64,000 nucleotides of DNA from Jatrophihabitans endophyticus (lineage in GTDB: Bacteria; Actinomycetota; Actinomycetes; Mycobacteriales; Jatrophihabitantaceae), in NCBI RefSeq assembly GCF_900129455.1, contig NZ_FQVU01000003.1:248001-312000 (forward strand), read 5' to 3'. Of the stretch, positions 7,868-16,339 are shown piece by piece. The notes under the pieces are model-generated. The model ran no database searches. It was not told the DNA's origin and was given only the letters and a program-made list of their open reading frames with translations. The first letter of the stretch is position 1, and each line of letters opens with the position of its first letter. A program made the translations under genes and the position numbers.

Positions 7868-8328
7868 ATCTGGGAACCTTCCTGCGGCGACGGCGGCCCG
7901 GCGGGGCCCTCGTCGGCGTCGTTCTCGACGCCTGCAGTGTGCCCGCCTGAGGGGGCGCCCAACACGCCGGACGGCGACGAGTCGTCCGGGTGCAGTCCGG
8001 ACGGCGTGCCGCGCAACGCGGCCTCGACCGTCGGGTACTGCGGGAGCGCGTCGGCGAGGCCGCAGATGGTGATGACGCGACGGATCAGGTGATGGGTGTA
8101 CACGACTCGTAGCCAGCCCTCCTCGGCCACCACGCGGTAGGCGCTCACCAGGGCGCGGACGACCGAGGAGTCGATGAACGACACGGCGAGCATGTCGACC
8201 ACCACGCGCCGGTGACCGGCGTCCAGCGTGGCCCGCAGCTCGTCGGTCCAGTCCAGGTCGGAGGCGTCGAGCTCGCCGTCGACGACGACGACGATCGGGT
8301 CGTCGCTGCTCGGCGGGCCCTCGGTCAC
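7864..8328 (-). CDS. STAS-domain anti-anti-sigma factor (RsbV/SpoIIAA-like)
   Basis: 154 residues. Residues 1-105 are a STAS fold with the phosphoacceptor loop SFIDSSVVRAL (the Ser following Asp). The remaining roughly 45 residues form a Pro/Ser/Gly/Asp-rich tail not usual in RsbV. Unphosphorylated it should bind the RsbW-like kinase and free the kinase's target; the two SpoIIE phosphatases nearby would reactivate it. It is the first gene of a four-gene minus-strand operon. The GTG at 8328 lies 7 nt from a TACACT box, so the message may be leaderless. Confidence 0.9.
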   Translation of the reverse strand: MTEGPPSSDDPIVVVVDGELDASDLDWTDELRATLDAGHRRVVVDMLAVSFIDSSVVRALVSAYRVVAEEGWLRVVYTHHLIRRVITICGLADALPQYPTVEAALRGTPSGLHPDDSSPSGVLGAPSGGHTAGVENDADEGPAGPPSPQEGSQI

Positions 8329-8335
8329 GCGCCCG

Positions 8336-8341
8336 AGTGTA
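8336..8341 (-). promoter_or_regulatory. Possible -10 box for a leaderless STAS operon
   Basis: TACACT on the minus strand fits the actinobacterial TANNNT -10 pattern and stands 7 nt before the GTG at 8328. No good -35 is visible at the expected distance, so this is tentative. Confidence 0.3.
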
Positions 8342-8530
8342 GGGGTACGCCGTACGCACGGCGTCGCGAGGCGGCCGCGCGCGGGCCGTCCTGCGGCGGC
8401 GTCCACGTCGTGCCAGACTGGCCCGGCGGTCGGACGAGCCGGCCCGGTGCCCGGAGGGATCGATGATCGTCCTGGCTGCGACGGGCCCGTCCGGTCATCG
8501 CACCGCAACCGGCGACGGGTGGGGGCCGGC

Positions 8531-10792
8531 GTGACCGGAGCCGACCCGGCCGAGGAGGGGTTCGTCGCCCCGGGCGTCCCCATCGACCTCGACAACTGCG
8601 CGCGCGAGCCCATCCACATCCCGGGCAGCATCCAGCCGCGCGGCGTGCTGCTCGTCGTGCGCGAGCCCGAGCTGACGGTGCAACAGGTCAGCGCCAACCT
8701 CGCCGACCACGTCGGCGTCGCGGCCGAGGACGCCCTGGAGCGGCCGCTCGCCGAGGTGCTCGGCGTCGCGGCGGCGACGGACATCAGCCGGTTCGCGGCG
8801 TCCTTCGCCGACCTGCGGGCGCGCAACCCGCTCGACGTCACGCTCGACGTCGCGGGCCGCGCGGTGCAGTTCGACGGCATCCTGCACCGGGAGCCGCACG
8901 GCGTCCTGCTCGTCGAGCTGGAGCCCGCGGACGGCCCGCGGCCGTTCTCCTTCCCGAACACCTACCAGGCCGTCCGCAGCGCGGTCGCCGAGCTCAACAA
9001 CACCGCCGAGATCGCCGAGCTGTACGACATCGCGGCCCGTTCGGTGCGCGAGCTCACCGGGTTCGACCGGGTGATGGTCTACCGCTACGACGACGACTAC
9101 AACGGCGAGGTCGTGGCCGAGGCCAAGCGCGACGACCTCAACCCGTTCCTCGGCCTGCACTACCCGGCCAGCGACATCCCGGCGCAGGCGCGGGCACTGT
9201 ACGAGCGCAACTGGCTGCGGCTCATCTCCGACGTCGACTACACGCCGTCGCCGGTCGTGCCCACCCGCAACCCCGTCACCGGCGCCCAGCTCGACCTCAC
9301 GCACGCGACGCTGCGCAGCGTCTCGCCCATCCACGTCGAGTACCTGCGCAACATGGGTGTCGGCGCCTCCATGTCGATCTCGTTGTTGCGCGACGGCCGG
9401 CTGTGGGGGCTGATCGCGTGCCATCACTACTCCGGTCCCCATACGCCGCCGTACGGAACGCGGGCGGCGGCCGAGTTCCTCGGCTCGACGCTCTCGCTGC
9501 GCCTCGTCGACCGGGTCGACGAGGAGCGTTACCGGGCTCGGCTCGAGCGGCAGGCCGTCCTCGCGAAGCTCACCGCCGCCACCGTCGACGAGCGGGACTC
9601 GCTCGCGTCGGCGCTGCTCGGCGCGCCGGACCTGCTCGACCTCGTCACCGCCGACGGGGTCGTCGTCCAGCTGAACGACGCGCCCCGCAGCCGGCGGACG
9701 GTGCCGGACCCCGACGCCGTCGAAGCGTTGGTGCGCTGGGCCCGCGAGTCGCCGGGAGCGGTGGCGTCGACCGATCGCCTGGCCGAGACGCTGCCCGAGC
9801 TCGCGGTGCCGGGCGACGTCGCGTGCGGCGCCCTCGTGGTCACGCTGCCCGACGAGCGCTACGTCGCGTGGTTCCGGGCCGAGGCGCGCCGCTCCGTCGA
9901 CTGGGGCGGCGACCCCTACAACAAGGCCATCGCCGTGCAGGAGGGCGACTCGGTGCGGCTGAGCCCGCGCAAGTCGTTCGAGCGCTGGAGCGAGATCGTG
10001 CGCGGGCGCGCGCAGGCCTGGACCGTCGACGAGCTCGACCTCGCCGACCGCCTGCGCCGGGTCGTCGTCGAGGCGCTGTTCCAACGGGCCCGTAGCGAGC
10101 TGCGGCTGGCCGAGACCCTGCAGCGCAACCTGCAGCCGAAGCTCCCGGTACTGACCGACTGGCAGCTCACGGCGCACTACGAACCGGCCGAGGGCGGCCG
10201 CATCGGCGGCGACTGGTGCGACGCGCTCACCGTCCCCGACGGCCGGCTCGTCACCGTGCTCGGCGACGTCGCCGGGCACGGCATCCCTGCCGCGGGGACG
10301 ATGGCGCAGCTGTGCAACGCCCTGCGTGCCTACCTGTTCGAGGGGCTGCCGGTCGTCGACGCCGTGGCCCGCACGAACGAGTTCGCGGTGCGGCTGCTGC
10401 CCGGGGCGTTCGCCACCGTCACGGTCGTGGCGATCGACCTCGGCACGGGCGAGGCGGAGGGCGTCAGCGCCGGGCATCCGCTGCCCTACCTCGTGCGCCC
10501 CGGCGCCGAGGCGGCCACCGTCGAGCTGGCGATCTCGCCCCCGCTGGGGGTGCGGGACGCGCGTCCCGTGACGACCGCGTTCACGATCGCACCGGGCGAG
10601 AGCCTCGTGCTGTTCTCCGACGGCCTGATCGAGCGGCGCGACGAGGCGCTCGACGAGGGACGCCGCCGGCTCGCCGAGGCGCTCGCCGGCCTGGGCACGC
10701 CCACCGCCCGCGACGTCCGCGCGGCGGTGGCGAACGGTCATACGCAGGACGACGCCACCGTCGTCGCCCTGCGGCGCCCTGTCGCGGGCTGA
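8531..10792 (+). CDS. Bacteriophytochrome with SpoIIE/PP2C phosphatase output
   Basis: 753 residues. PAS: NCAREPIHIPGSIQPRG places Cys23 exactly where bacteriophytochromes attach biliverdin. GAF: PASDIP at 212-217 and the conserved His268 (SPIHVEYL). PHY: the tongue motif PRKSF at 479-483. From about 535 a PP2C domain replaces the usual histidine kinase: RIGGDWCDA, LGDVAGHG, LFSDGLIERRDE, DDATVVAL. Red/far-red light should therefore set phosphatase activity, most simply toward the STAS protein encoded divergently. The GTG at 8531 was chosen; an in-frame GTG at 8519 is possible. A strong terminator follows. Confidence 0.93.
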   Translation: MTGADPAEEGFVAPGVPIDLDNCAREPIHIPGSIQPRGVLLVVREPELTVQQVSANLADHVGVAAEDALERPLAEVLGVAAATDISRFAASFADLRARNPLDVTLDVAGRAVQFDGILHREPHGVLLVELEPADGPRPFSFPNTYQAVRSAVAELNNTAEIAELYDIAARSVRELTGFDRVMVYRYDDDYNGEVVAEAKRDDLNPFLGLHYPASDIPAQARALYERNWLRLISDVDYTPSPVVPTRNPVTGAQLDLTHATLRSVSPIHVEYLRNMGVGASMSISLLRDGRLWGLIACHHYSGPHTPPYGTRAAAEFLGSTLSLRLVDRVDEERYRARLERQAVLAKLTAATVDERDSLASALLGAPDLLDLVTADGVVVQLNDAPRSRRTVPDPDAVEALVRWARESPGAVASTDRLAETLPELAVPGDVACGALVVTLPDERYVAWFRAEARRSVDWGGDPYNKAIAVQEGDSVRLSPRKSFERWSEIVRGRAQAWTVDELDLADRLRRVVVEALFQRARSELRLAETLQRNLQPKLPVLTDWQLTAHYEPAEGGRIGGDWCDALTVPDGRLVTVLGDVAGHGIPAAGTMAQLCNALRAYLFEGLPVVDAVARTNEFAVRLLPGAFATVTVVAIDLGTGEAEGVSAGHPLPYLVRPGAEAATVELAISPPLGVRDARPVTTAFTIAPGESLVLFSDGLIERRDEALDEGRRRLAEALAGLGTPTARDVRAAVANGHTQDDATVVALRRPVAG

Positions 10793-10825
10793 TCCGTCGC
10801 GGGCTGATCCGTCGCGGGCTGATCC
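10781..10825 (+). repeat. 15-bp tandem repeat spanning the phytochrome stop codon
   Basis: Three exact copies of GTCGCGGGCTGATCC (10781-10795, 10796-10810, 10811-10825). The functional TGA is in the first copy, and each later copy brings another in-frame TGA, so the stop is triplicated. Confidence 0.9.
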
Positions 10826-10854
10826 GCCGCCCGCCACACCTCGCGCCGAAACCA

Positions 10855-10886
10855 CCGACGGCCCCGGCGTGAGCCGGGGCCGTCGG
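10855..10886. terminator. Strong hairpin between phytochrome and glnA
   Basis: A perfect 14-bp stem (CCGACGGCCCCGGC with its complement) closes a GTGA loop. There is no T-tract. It sits where the convergent phytochrome and glnA transcripts meet and could stop both. Confidence 0.7.
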
Positions 10887-10891
10887 GGTCT

Positions 10892-11060
10892 ACGTCGTGA
10901 TCGCGCCTGCGGCGCTCAACGACGTCGTCGTCGCTCGGAAGCTCGAGCAAGCTCGGCTTCACTCGCTCCTAGACGTCGTGATCGCGCCTGCGGCGCTCAA
11001 CGACGTCGTCGTCGCTCGGAAGCTCGAGCAAGCTCGGCTTCACTCGCTCCTAGACGTCGT
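10892..11060. repeat. 81-bp tandem duplication behind glnA
   Basis: 10892-10972 and 10973-11053 are identical 81-bp units; the first bases of a third (ACGTCGT) follow at 11054-11060 inside the last codons of glnA. The unit holds short palindromic parts (AGCTCGAGC, GACGTCGTCGTC). The duplication ends at the glnA stop, so it lies entirely in the 3' region of that message except for the stop codon. Confidence 0.9.
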
Positions 11061-12474
11061 AGTACAGCTCGAACTCGTGGGGGTGGGGGCGCAGTCGGAT
11101 CGGGTCGATCTCGTTGCCGCGCTTGTAGCCGATCCACGCCTCGATGAGGTCCTCGGTGAAGACGCCGCCCTCGGTGAGGTACTCGTGGTCGGTCTCGAGC
11201 CGGTCGAGGACCGCGCCGAGCGACCCGGGCACCTGTGCGATGGACGCGAGCTCGTCCGGCGGCAGCTCGTAGAGGTCCTTGTCGACCGGCGCCGCCGGCT
11301 CGATCTTGTTCTTGATGCCGTCCAGACCGGCCATCAGCATCGCCGAGAACGCGAGGTAGGGGTTGGCCGACGGGTCGGGCACCCGGAACTCGATGCGCTT
11401 GGCCTTGGGCGAGGTGCCGGTGATGGGCACCCGGATGCAGGCGGAGCGGTTGCCCGCGGAGTACACCAGGTTGACCGGGGCCTCGAAGCCGGGCACGAGT
11501 CGGTGGTAGCTGTTCACCGTCGGGTTCGTGAACGCCAGCAGCGACGGCGCGTGGTGCAGCAGCCCGCCGATGTAGTACCGCGCGGTGTCGGAGAGCCCCG
11601 CGTAGCCGAGCTCGTCGTAGAACAGCGGCGAGCCGTCCTTCCACAACGACTGGTGGCAGTGCATGCCCGAGCCGTTGTCGCCGAACAGCGGCTTCGGCAT
11701 GAACGTGGCCGTCTTGCCGGCGGCCCAGGCGACGTTCTTGACGATGTACTTGAACTTCTGGACGTCGTCGGCGGCCTTCTGCAGGGTGTTGAACTCGTAG
11801 TTGATCTCGGCCTGACCGGCGGTGCCGACCTCGTGGTGGGCCCGCTCGAGCTTCAGTCCGGCGGCGATGAGGGCGTTGCTCATCTCGTCGCGCAGGTCGG
11901 CGTAGTGGTCGACCGGCGGCACCGGGAAGTAGCCGCCCTTGTAGCGCGTCTTGTACCCGCGGTTGCCGCCCTCCTCGACGCGACCGGTGTTCCAGGCGCC
12001 CTCGATGGAGTCGATGTGGTAGTAGCCCTCGTTCTGCGACGTCTGGAAGCGGACGTCGTCGAAGACGTAGAACTCGGCCTCGGGGCCGAAGTAGGAGGTG
12101 TCGGCGATGCCGGTCGAGCGCAGGTACTCCTCGGCCTTGGCCGCGACCTGGCGCGGGTCGCGCTCGTAGGGCTCACCGGTGCGCGGCTCGACGATCGAGA
12201 AGTTCAGGTTGAGCGTCTTGGCCCGGCGGAACGGGTCGACGAAGGCCGTCTCGGGGTCCGGGATCAGCTTCATGTCCGACTTGTGGATCGCGGCGAAACC
12301 GCGGATCGACGAGCCGTCGAACATCGCGCCCTCGGTGAAGAAGTCTTCGGGCAGCGTGGCCGCGGGCACGTTGAAGTGCTGCTGCTGGCCGGGGAGGTCC
12401 GTGAATCGGACGTCGATGAACTCGACGTTCTCGTTCTTCACGAAGCTCAGGACCTCGTCGGGACTTGTGAACAT
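11050..12474 (-). CDS. glnA: Glutamine synthetase, type I
   Basis: 474 residues, the full GSI-beta length. It catalyses ATP-dependent formation of glutamine from glutamate and ammonia. Visible motifs: FDGSSIRGF, the metal site in EAEFYVFDD and [24 protein letters not shown], and DLYELPP, whose Tyr is the usual adenylylation site (normally NLYDLP). So activity is probably regulated by GlnE. The ATG at 12474 has GGAGG 4-5 nt upstream. A GlnR-like site lies in the leader. It stands alone, convergent with the phytochrome gene. Confidence 0.98.
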   Translation of the reverse strand: MFTSPDEVLSFVKNENVEFIDVRFTDLPGQQQHFNVPAATLPEDFFTEGAMFDGSSIRGFAAIHKSDMKLIPDPETAFVDPFRRAKTLNLNFSIVEPRTGEPYERDPRQVAAKAEEYLRSTGIADTSYFGPEAEFYVFDDVRFQTSQNEGYYHIDSIEGAWNTGRVEEGGNRGYKTRYKGGYFPVPPVDHYADLRDEMSNALIAAGLKLERAHHEVGTAGQAEINYEFNTLQKAADDVQKFKYIVKNVAWAAGKTATFMPKPLFGDNGSGMHCHQSLWKDGSPLFYDELGYAGLSDTARYYIGGLLHHAPSLLAFTNPTVNSYHRLVPGFEAPVNLVYSAGNRSACIRVPITGTSPKAKRIEFRVPDPSANPYLAFSAMLMAGLDGIKNKIEPAAPVDKDLYELPPDELASIAQVPGSLGAVLDRLETDHEYLTEGGVFTEDLIEAWIGYKRGNEIDPIRLRPHPHEFELYYDV

Positions 12475-12512
12475 CCGTCCTCCGTTGGCGGTTGGGAATC
12501 GGCGGCGACGCT

Positions 12513-12539
12513 ACGACGCGATTGTTTCAGGGTCGTGTC
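12513..12539 (-). promoter_or_regulatory. GlnR-like operator and promoter region of glnA
   Basis: Minus strand: GACAC-N6-GAAAC (12539-12524) matches the actinobacterial GlnR half-site pair gTnAC-n6-GaAAC at 9 of 10 defined positions counting the n as free, with one mismatch. It continues GAAAC-N6-GTCGT, a weaker second repeat. A TAGCGT -10-like box follows. Nitrogen control of glnA by GlnR is known in the phylum. Confidence 0.45.
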
Positions 12540-12601
12540 ATGACGGGTTCGCGGCCCCGGCGAAACGGACACCGTGCCACGAAGCGGACGGGTGTCACGG
12601 C

Positions 12602-13027
12602 TCACCGTGCGCGGACGACGGCGGTGTCGGTCAGCCGGTCGTGCATGCCCCGCCCGTCGCGGTCGAACACGACCGCGGGGACGAGCAGGAACAGCAGGAC
12701 GGTGCGGACGGCGACCCGGACGGGGTCCACCGGTGCCGTCCGGTCGACGCGGACGAGACGCAGACCCAGCAGGTACATGCCGAGCGTGCGGCCGGCGACC
12801 AGGACGCCGACCAGGTAGTCGACGGCGAGCGGGACGAGGCTCCACGAGCCGGGGAGCGCGCCGGCGAACCCGTCACCGCCGCCACCGGCGAACAGGGCCG
12901 CGACGAGCGACGAGGCGAGCGCGTCGACGAGGAACGCGCCGAGGCGCGCCCCGGTGGGCGCCAGCGACCCCGCGCCCGTGCGGGGCAGGCCGATGCGCTC
13001 GCCGCGATAGGTCTGGGGTGCGGTCAT
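12602..13027 (-). CDS. RDD family membrane protein
   Basis: 141 residues with the RDD arrangement: an Arg-containing first helix region (GARLGAFLVDALASSL), a second hydrophobic segment, GRTLGMYLLGLRLVR, and a last helix ending FDRDGRGMHDRLTDT. Probably three or four membrane spans. The transport or assembly role is unknown. It is encoded just downstream of the DUF4191 gene (25-nt gap) and upstream of glnA, an order also recalled from mycobacteria (Rv2219A). Confidence 0.88.
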   Translation of the reverse strand: MTAPQTYRGERIGLPRTGAGSLAPTGARLGAFLVDALASSLVAALFAGGGGDGFAGALPGSWSLVPLAVDYLVGVLVAGRTLGMYLLGLRLVRVDRTAPVDPVRVAVRTVLLFLLVPAVVFDRDGRGMHDRLTDTAVVRAR

Positions 13028-13052
13028 CCGAGCGGTCCCACGGGGTGCGCGC

Positions 13053-13811
13053 TCAGGTGCGGCGGCGCACGGTGCGCTGCACGTTGCGCATCTTCGCGCC
13101 CTGCGGCATCGGGCCCTGCGGCAACGGTGACTTGCCGCCGCCGAGGGCGGCGAGTCGCTTCTCGAGCGCGCCCACCTGCTCCTTGGACAGGTTGGCGGGC
13201 AGCTTGAGCAGGTAGCGGTTGAGCTTGCCGAGCCGGACGTCACCCTCACCCGTGCCGACCGTGATGTCGTAGATCGGGGTGTCGCCGACGACGCGCGCGG
13301 TGCGCTTCTTCTCCTGGGCGATCAGGCCGCGCAGGCGGTGCGGTGCGCCCTCGCCGACGAGGACCACGCCGGGCCGCCCGACGAGGCGGTGGACGGCGTC
13401 GAGCTGTGTCGTCCCGGCGACGGCCTGGGTGAGCCGCCAGTCGCCGCGCAGCTGCTGCTGCAGCATCCAGCCGGCGGCTCCGGCCTGCCCCTCGGCCTGT
13501 GCGTACATCGAGCTCTGCGCGCGGCGGGAGAAGACGAGCATCCCCACGAACACCGCGGCCAGCAGTGCGAGGGGGATGGGAAAGTACGGCGAGTCGGTGA
13601 CGAGGAACGCGACCACGTAGACCAGCGCCGCCGCGAGCACGGCGAAGGACACGAGGTAGGGCAGGAAGCGCGGGTCGTTCTGCCGGGTCAGCGTGAACGC
13701 CTGGCGCAGGTTGCGCCACGTCTCGCGACGCTTCGCGCGCTTCGCCGAGCGCACCTGGGCCTTCTCGGCGCGACTGAGCTTGGGCTTGCCGGCGCCCGCG
13801 GACTTTGCCAT
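13053..13811 (-). CDS. DUF4191 family membrane protein
   Basis: 252 residues. The basic N-terminus is rich in Lys/Arg/Ala, followed by two close hydrophobic helices (about 48-70 and 76-95), then a cytosolic alpha/beta domain with GRPGVVLVGEG and a basic C-terminal tail ending RTVRRRT. This is the architecture of the actinobacterial DUF4191 family (Rv2219-like). No biochemical role is known. The ATG at 13811 removes an unlikely upstream extension. Likely cotranscribed with the RDD gene. Confidence 0.88.
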   Translation of the reverse strand: MAKSAGAGKPKLSRAEKAQVRSAKRAKRRETWRNLRQAFTLTRQNDPRFLPYLVSFAVLAAALVYVVAFLVTDSPYFPIPLALLAAVFVGMLVFSRRAQSSMYAQAEGQAGAAGWMLQQQLRGDWRLTQAVAGTTQLDAVHRLVGRPGVVLVGEGAPHRLRGLIAQEKKRTARVVGDTPIYDITVGTGEGDVRLGKLNRYLLKLPANLSKEQVGALEKRLAALGGGKSPLPQGPMPQGAKMRNVQRTVRRRT

Positions 13812-13955
13812 GCGTCGAGAATAGTTGGGCCGCGGGACCGCCGCCGAACCCGTCAGGTACATGTGAGTTCTACGTTTGGCTGGTTACCGGGTCGTTATGT
13901 AGAGTCCCCCGGGTTTGCACGCCACCCGGTGTGCCCGAGACCCCGAGGACCGTTC

Positions 13956-14561
13956 GTGCCCCGTCGCCTCCCGCATCGCATCGCCGGCGCGCTCGTCGCC
14001 ACCGCCCTCGCGTCGTCCGCCGTGTTCGCCACCGACGTCGCCGTGGGCGGCGCCGAGGCCGGCGCGGCCCCCGCCGTCCACAGCACCGCCGTTCGCAGCA
14101 CCGCCGTGCGTGCCGCGACCGGCCACACCGCCGTCGTGCGCACGACTGCCTCGGCGCACCTGACCAAGGCCCAGCGGGTCCGCAAGGCGCAGCGGGCGCG
14201 GGGCAAGCGGGTGGTCGCCGTCGCGAAGCGCTACGTCGGCAAGGCGCGCTACCGCGACGGCGGCGCGTCCCCGAAGCGCGGGTTCGACTGCTCGGGCTAC
14301 ACCAAGTACGTCTACGCGCGCGCCGAGGCCGGGCGGCTGCCGCACAGCGCGGCCGGCCAGCGCTCGATGCATCGGATGCACCGCGTGTCGGCCCGCAAGG
14401 CCATCCCCGGCGACCTCGTCTTCTACCACGGCAGCGGCGGCGTCTTCCATGTCGCGATCTACGCCGGCCACCACAAGCAGTACGCCGCGGCGACCCCGCG
14501 CGACGGCATCCGCTACCAGCGGATCTGGTCCACGCGGGTCAGCTACGGCCGACTGGGCTGA
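13956..14561 (+). CDS. Secreted NlpC/P60 cysteine peptidase
   Basis: 201 residues. A signal peptide ([19 protein letters not shown]) is followed by an Ala/Thr/Val-rich linker, a basic segment ([16 protein letters not shown]), and a C-terminal NlpC/P60 domain with the nucleophile in [12 protein letters not shown] and the His in [11 protein letters not shown]. Such enzymes cut gamma-D-Glu-diaminopimelate bonds in peptidoglycan. The GTG at 13956 has GAGGA 7 nt upstream. The end overlaps the convergent lipA gene by 19 nt. No riboswitch was recognised in its 144-nt leader, unlike the NlpC gene at 62214. Confidence 0.88.
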   Translation: MPRRLPHRIAGALVATALASSAVFATDVAVGGAEAGAAPAVHSTAVRSTAVRAATGHTAVVRTTASAHLTKAQRVRKAQRARGKRVVAVAKRYVGKARYRDGGASPKRGFDCSGYTKYVYARAEAGRLPHSAAGQRSMHRMHRVSARKAIPGDLVFYHGSGGVFHVAIYAGHHKQYAAATPRDGIRYQRIWSTRVSYGRLG

Positions 14562-15505
14562 GCCGCCGCGTCGTCGACGGCCGCGCGGCTGGCGACGGCC
14601 TGCTCGAACAGCCGGCCCGCGCGGTACGAGGAGCGCACGAGCGGCCCGCTCATCACCCCGGCGAAGCCGAGCTCCTCGGCCTCCTCGCGCAGCTCGACGA
14701 ACTCCTGCGGCTTGACCCACCGCTCGACCGGGTGGTGACGCGGGGACGGCCGCAGGTACTGGGTGATGGTGACGAGCTCGCAGCCGGCGTCGTGCAGCTG
14801 CGCCAGGGCCTCGCTGACCTCCTCGCGGGTCTCGCCCATGCCGAGGATCAGGTTGGACTTGGTGACCAGGCCGTCGGCGCGGGCGGCGCGGATCACGTCG
14901 AGCGAGCGCTCGTAGCGAAAGCCCGGCCGGATGCGCTTGAAGATCCGCGGGACGGTCTCGACGTTATGGGCGAACACCTCGGGTCGGGAGCCGAAGACCT
15001 CGGCGAGGAGCTCAGGGATCGCGTTGAAGTCGGGCGCGAGGAGCTCGACGCGGGTGCCCGGGTTCAAGGCGTGGATCCGGCGGACCGTCTCGGCGTAGAG
15101 CCAGGCCCCGCCGTCGGCGAGGTCGTCGCGCGCGACGCCGGTGATGGTCGCGTACCGCAGCTCCATCGTCCGGACGCTCTCGGCGACCCGGCGCGGCTCG
15201 TCGCGGTCGAGCGGCTGCGGCCGGCCGGTGTCGATCTGGCAGAAGTCGCAGCGCCGGGTGCACTGGTCGCCACCGATGAGGAAGGTCGCCTCGCGGTCCT
15301 CCCAGCACTCGTAGATGTTGGGGCAGCCGGCTTCCTGGCAGACGGTGTGCAGCCCTTCGCGCGCCACGAGCGAGCGCAGCTCGGTGAACTCCGGACCCAT
15401 CTTGGCGCGGGTCTTGATCCACTCCGGTTTGCGCTCGATGGGGGTCTCGGCGTTGCGCTGCTCGATGCGCAGCATCCTGCGCCCGTCCGGCTGTACCGCG
15501 GTCAT
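14543..15505 (-). CDS. lipA: Lipoyl synthase
   Basis: 320 residues, the usual length. A radical-SAM enzyme that inserts two sulfurs into protein-bound octanoyl groups. The auxiliary cluster motif [12 protein letters not shown] (C-x4-C-x5-C), the SAM-cluster motif CTRRCDFC (C-x3-C-x2-C) and the C-terminal RSSY Ser ligand are all intact. It follows lipB by 7 nt on the same strand and so is in one operon with it. Its products are needed by SucB and the glycine cleavage system encoded further right in the window. Confidence 0.98.
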   Translation of the reverse strand: MTAVQPDGRRMLRIEQRNAETPIERKPEWIKTRAKMGPEFTELRSLVAREGLHTVCQEAGCPNIYECWEDREATFLIGGDQCTRRCDFCQIDTGRPQPLDRDEPRRVAESVRTMELRYATITGVARDDLADGGAWLYAETVRRIHALNPGTRVELLAPDFNAIPELLAEVFGSRPEVFAHNVETVPRIFKRIRPGFRYERSLDVIRAARADGLVTKSNLILGMGETREEVSEALAQLHDAGCELVTITQYLRPSPRHHPVERWVKPQEFVELREEAEELGFAGVMSGPLVRSSYRAGRLFEQAVASRAAVDDAAAQPSRP

Positions 15506-15512
15506 TCCGACA

Positions 15513-16157
15513 TCACGCCACCACGGTACTGCCGGTCAGGACGGCGGGCAGGTGACGTTCGACCAGCGGCAGCACCTCGGCGACCGTGACGTCGCGACCG
15601 GTCTCCTGCGACAGCGACGTGACCGCGGCGTCGGGGATGCCGCACGGCACCATGTTGGCGAAGAAGCGCATGTCCGGGTCGCAGTTGAGGGCGAAGCCGT
15701 GCAGGGTGACGCCCCGCGCGACCCGGATGCCGATCTGACCGAGCTTGCGGTCGGGCGTGCCCGTGACCCAGGCGCCGCTGCGTCCGTCGACGCGGCCGGC
15801 GGTGACCCCGAGCTCGGCGCAGACGTCGATGAGCATCGTCTCGAGCCGGCGGACGTAGGCCACGACGTCGATCGGGTCGGGCAGCCGCACGATCGGGTAG
15901 CCGACGAGCTGGCCAGGGCCGTGCCAGGTGATCTTGCCGCCCCGGTCGACGTCGACGACCGGCGTGCCGTCGAAGGGCCGCTCGTGCGGCTCGGTGCGCT
16001 TGCCCGCGGTGTAGACCGACGGGTGTTCGAGCAGCAGCACGGTGTCCGGGCGCGTGCCGTCGGCGACCTGCGCGTGCAGCTCGCGCTGTCTCGCCCACGC
16101 CTGCTCGTAGGGGACGAGACCGGCGCGGACGACCTCGAGTTCGCTCACGTCCACCAC
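15513..16157 (-). CDS. lipB: Lipoyl(octanoyl) transferase
   Basis: 214 residues. Transfers octanoate from acyl-carrier protein to the target lysine, upstream of LipA. Visible: [14 protein letters not shown], the active-site Lys in KLGQIGIR and the acyl-accepting Cys in MVPCGIPD. Three in-frame GTG codons (16157, 16154, 16148) compete as start; none has a clear ribosome site, and the first is reported. First gene of lipB-lipA. Confidence 0.96.
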   Translation of the reverse strand: MVDVSELEVVRAGLVPYEQAWARQRELHAQVADGTRPDTVLLLEHPSVYTAGKRTEPHERPFDGTPVVDVDRGGKITWHGPGQLVGYPIVRLPDPIDVVAYVRRLETMLIDVCAELGVTAGRVDGRSGAWVTGTPDRKLGQIGIRVARGVTLHGFALNCDPDMRFFANMVPCGIPDAAVTSLSQETGRDVTVAEVLPLVERHLPAVLTGSTVVA

Positions 16158-16339
16158 GGTACGACGCGCCCCCCGCAGGGTGGTCGGGGCTGCGAGTGAC
16201 GAATGTCAGGGGTTAATCGGGGACACAACCCATCGAATGTTGTCGGCGGGGCCCGATACCGTGCTCCCGGCACTGTGACGCGTCCGCCGGACGACGGCCC
16301 GCAGCGCCCGTTCTCCGTTCGTCTGACCCTGGAGCACCG

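Noticed and set aside
10892-11060. 81-bp repeats as a CRISPR array
   Set aside because: Units are directly adjacent with no spacers, and there are only two and a fraction; no cas gene is in the window.
13812-13955. c-di-AMP riboswitch before the first NlpC/P60 gene
   Set aside because: None of the conserved blocks seen at 62010-62187 occurs in this 144-nt leader.
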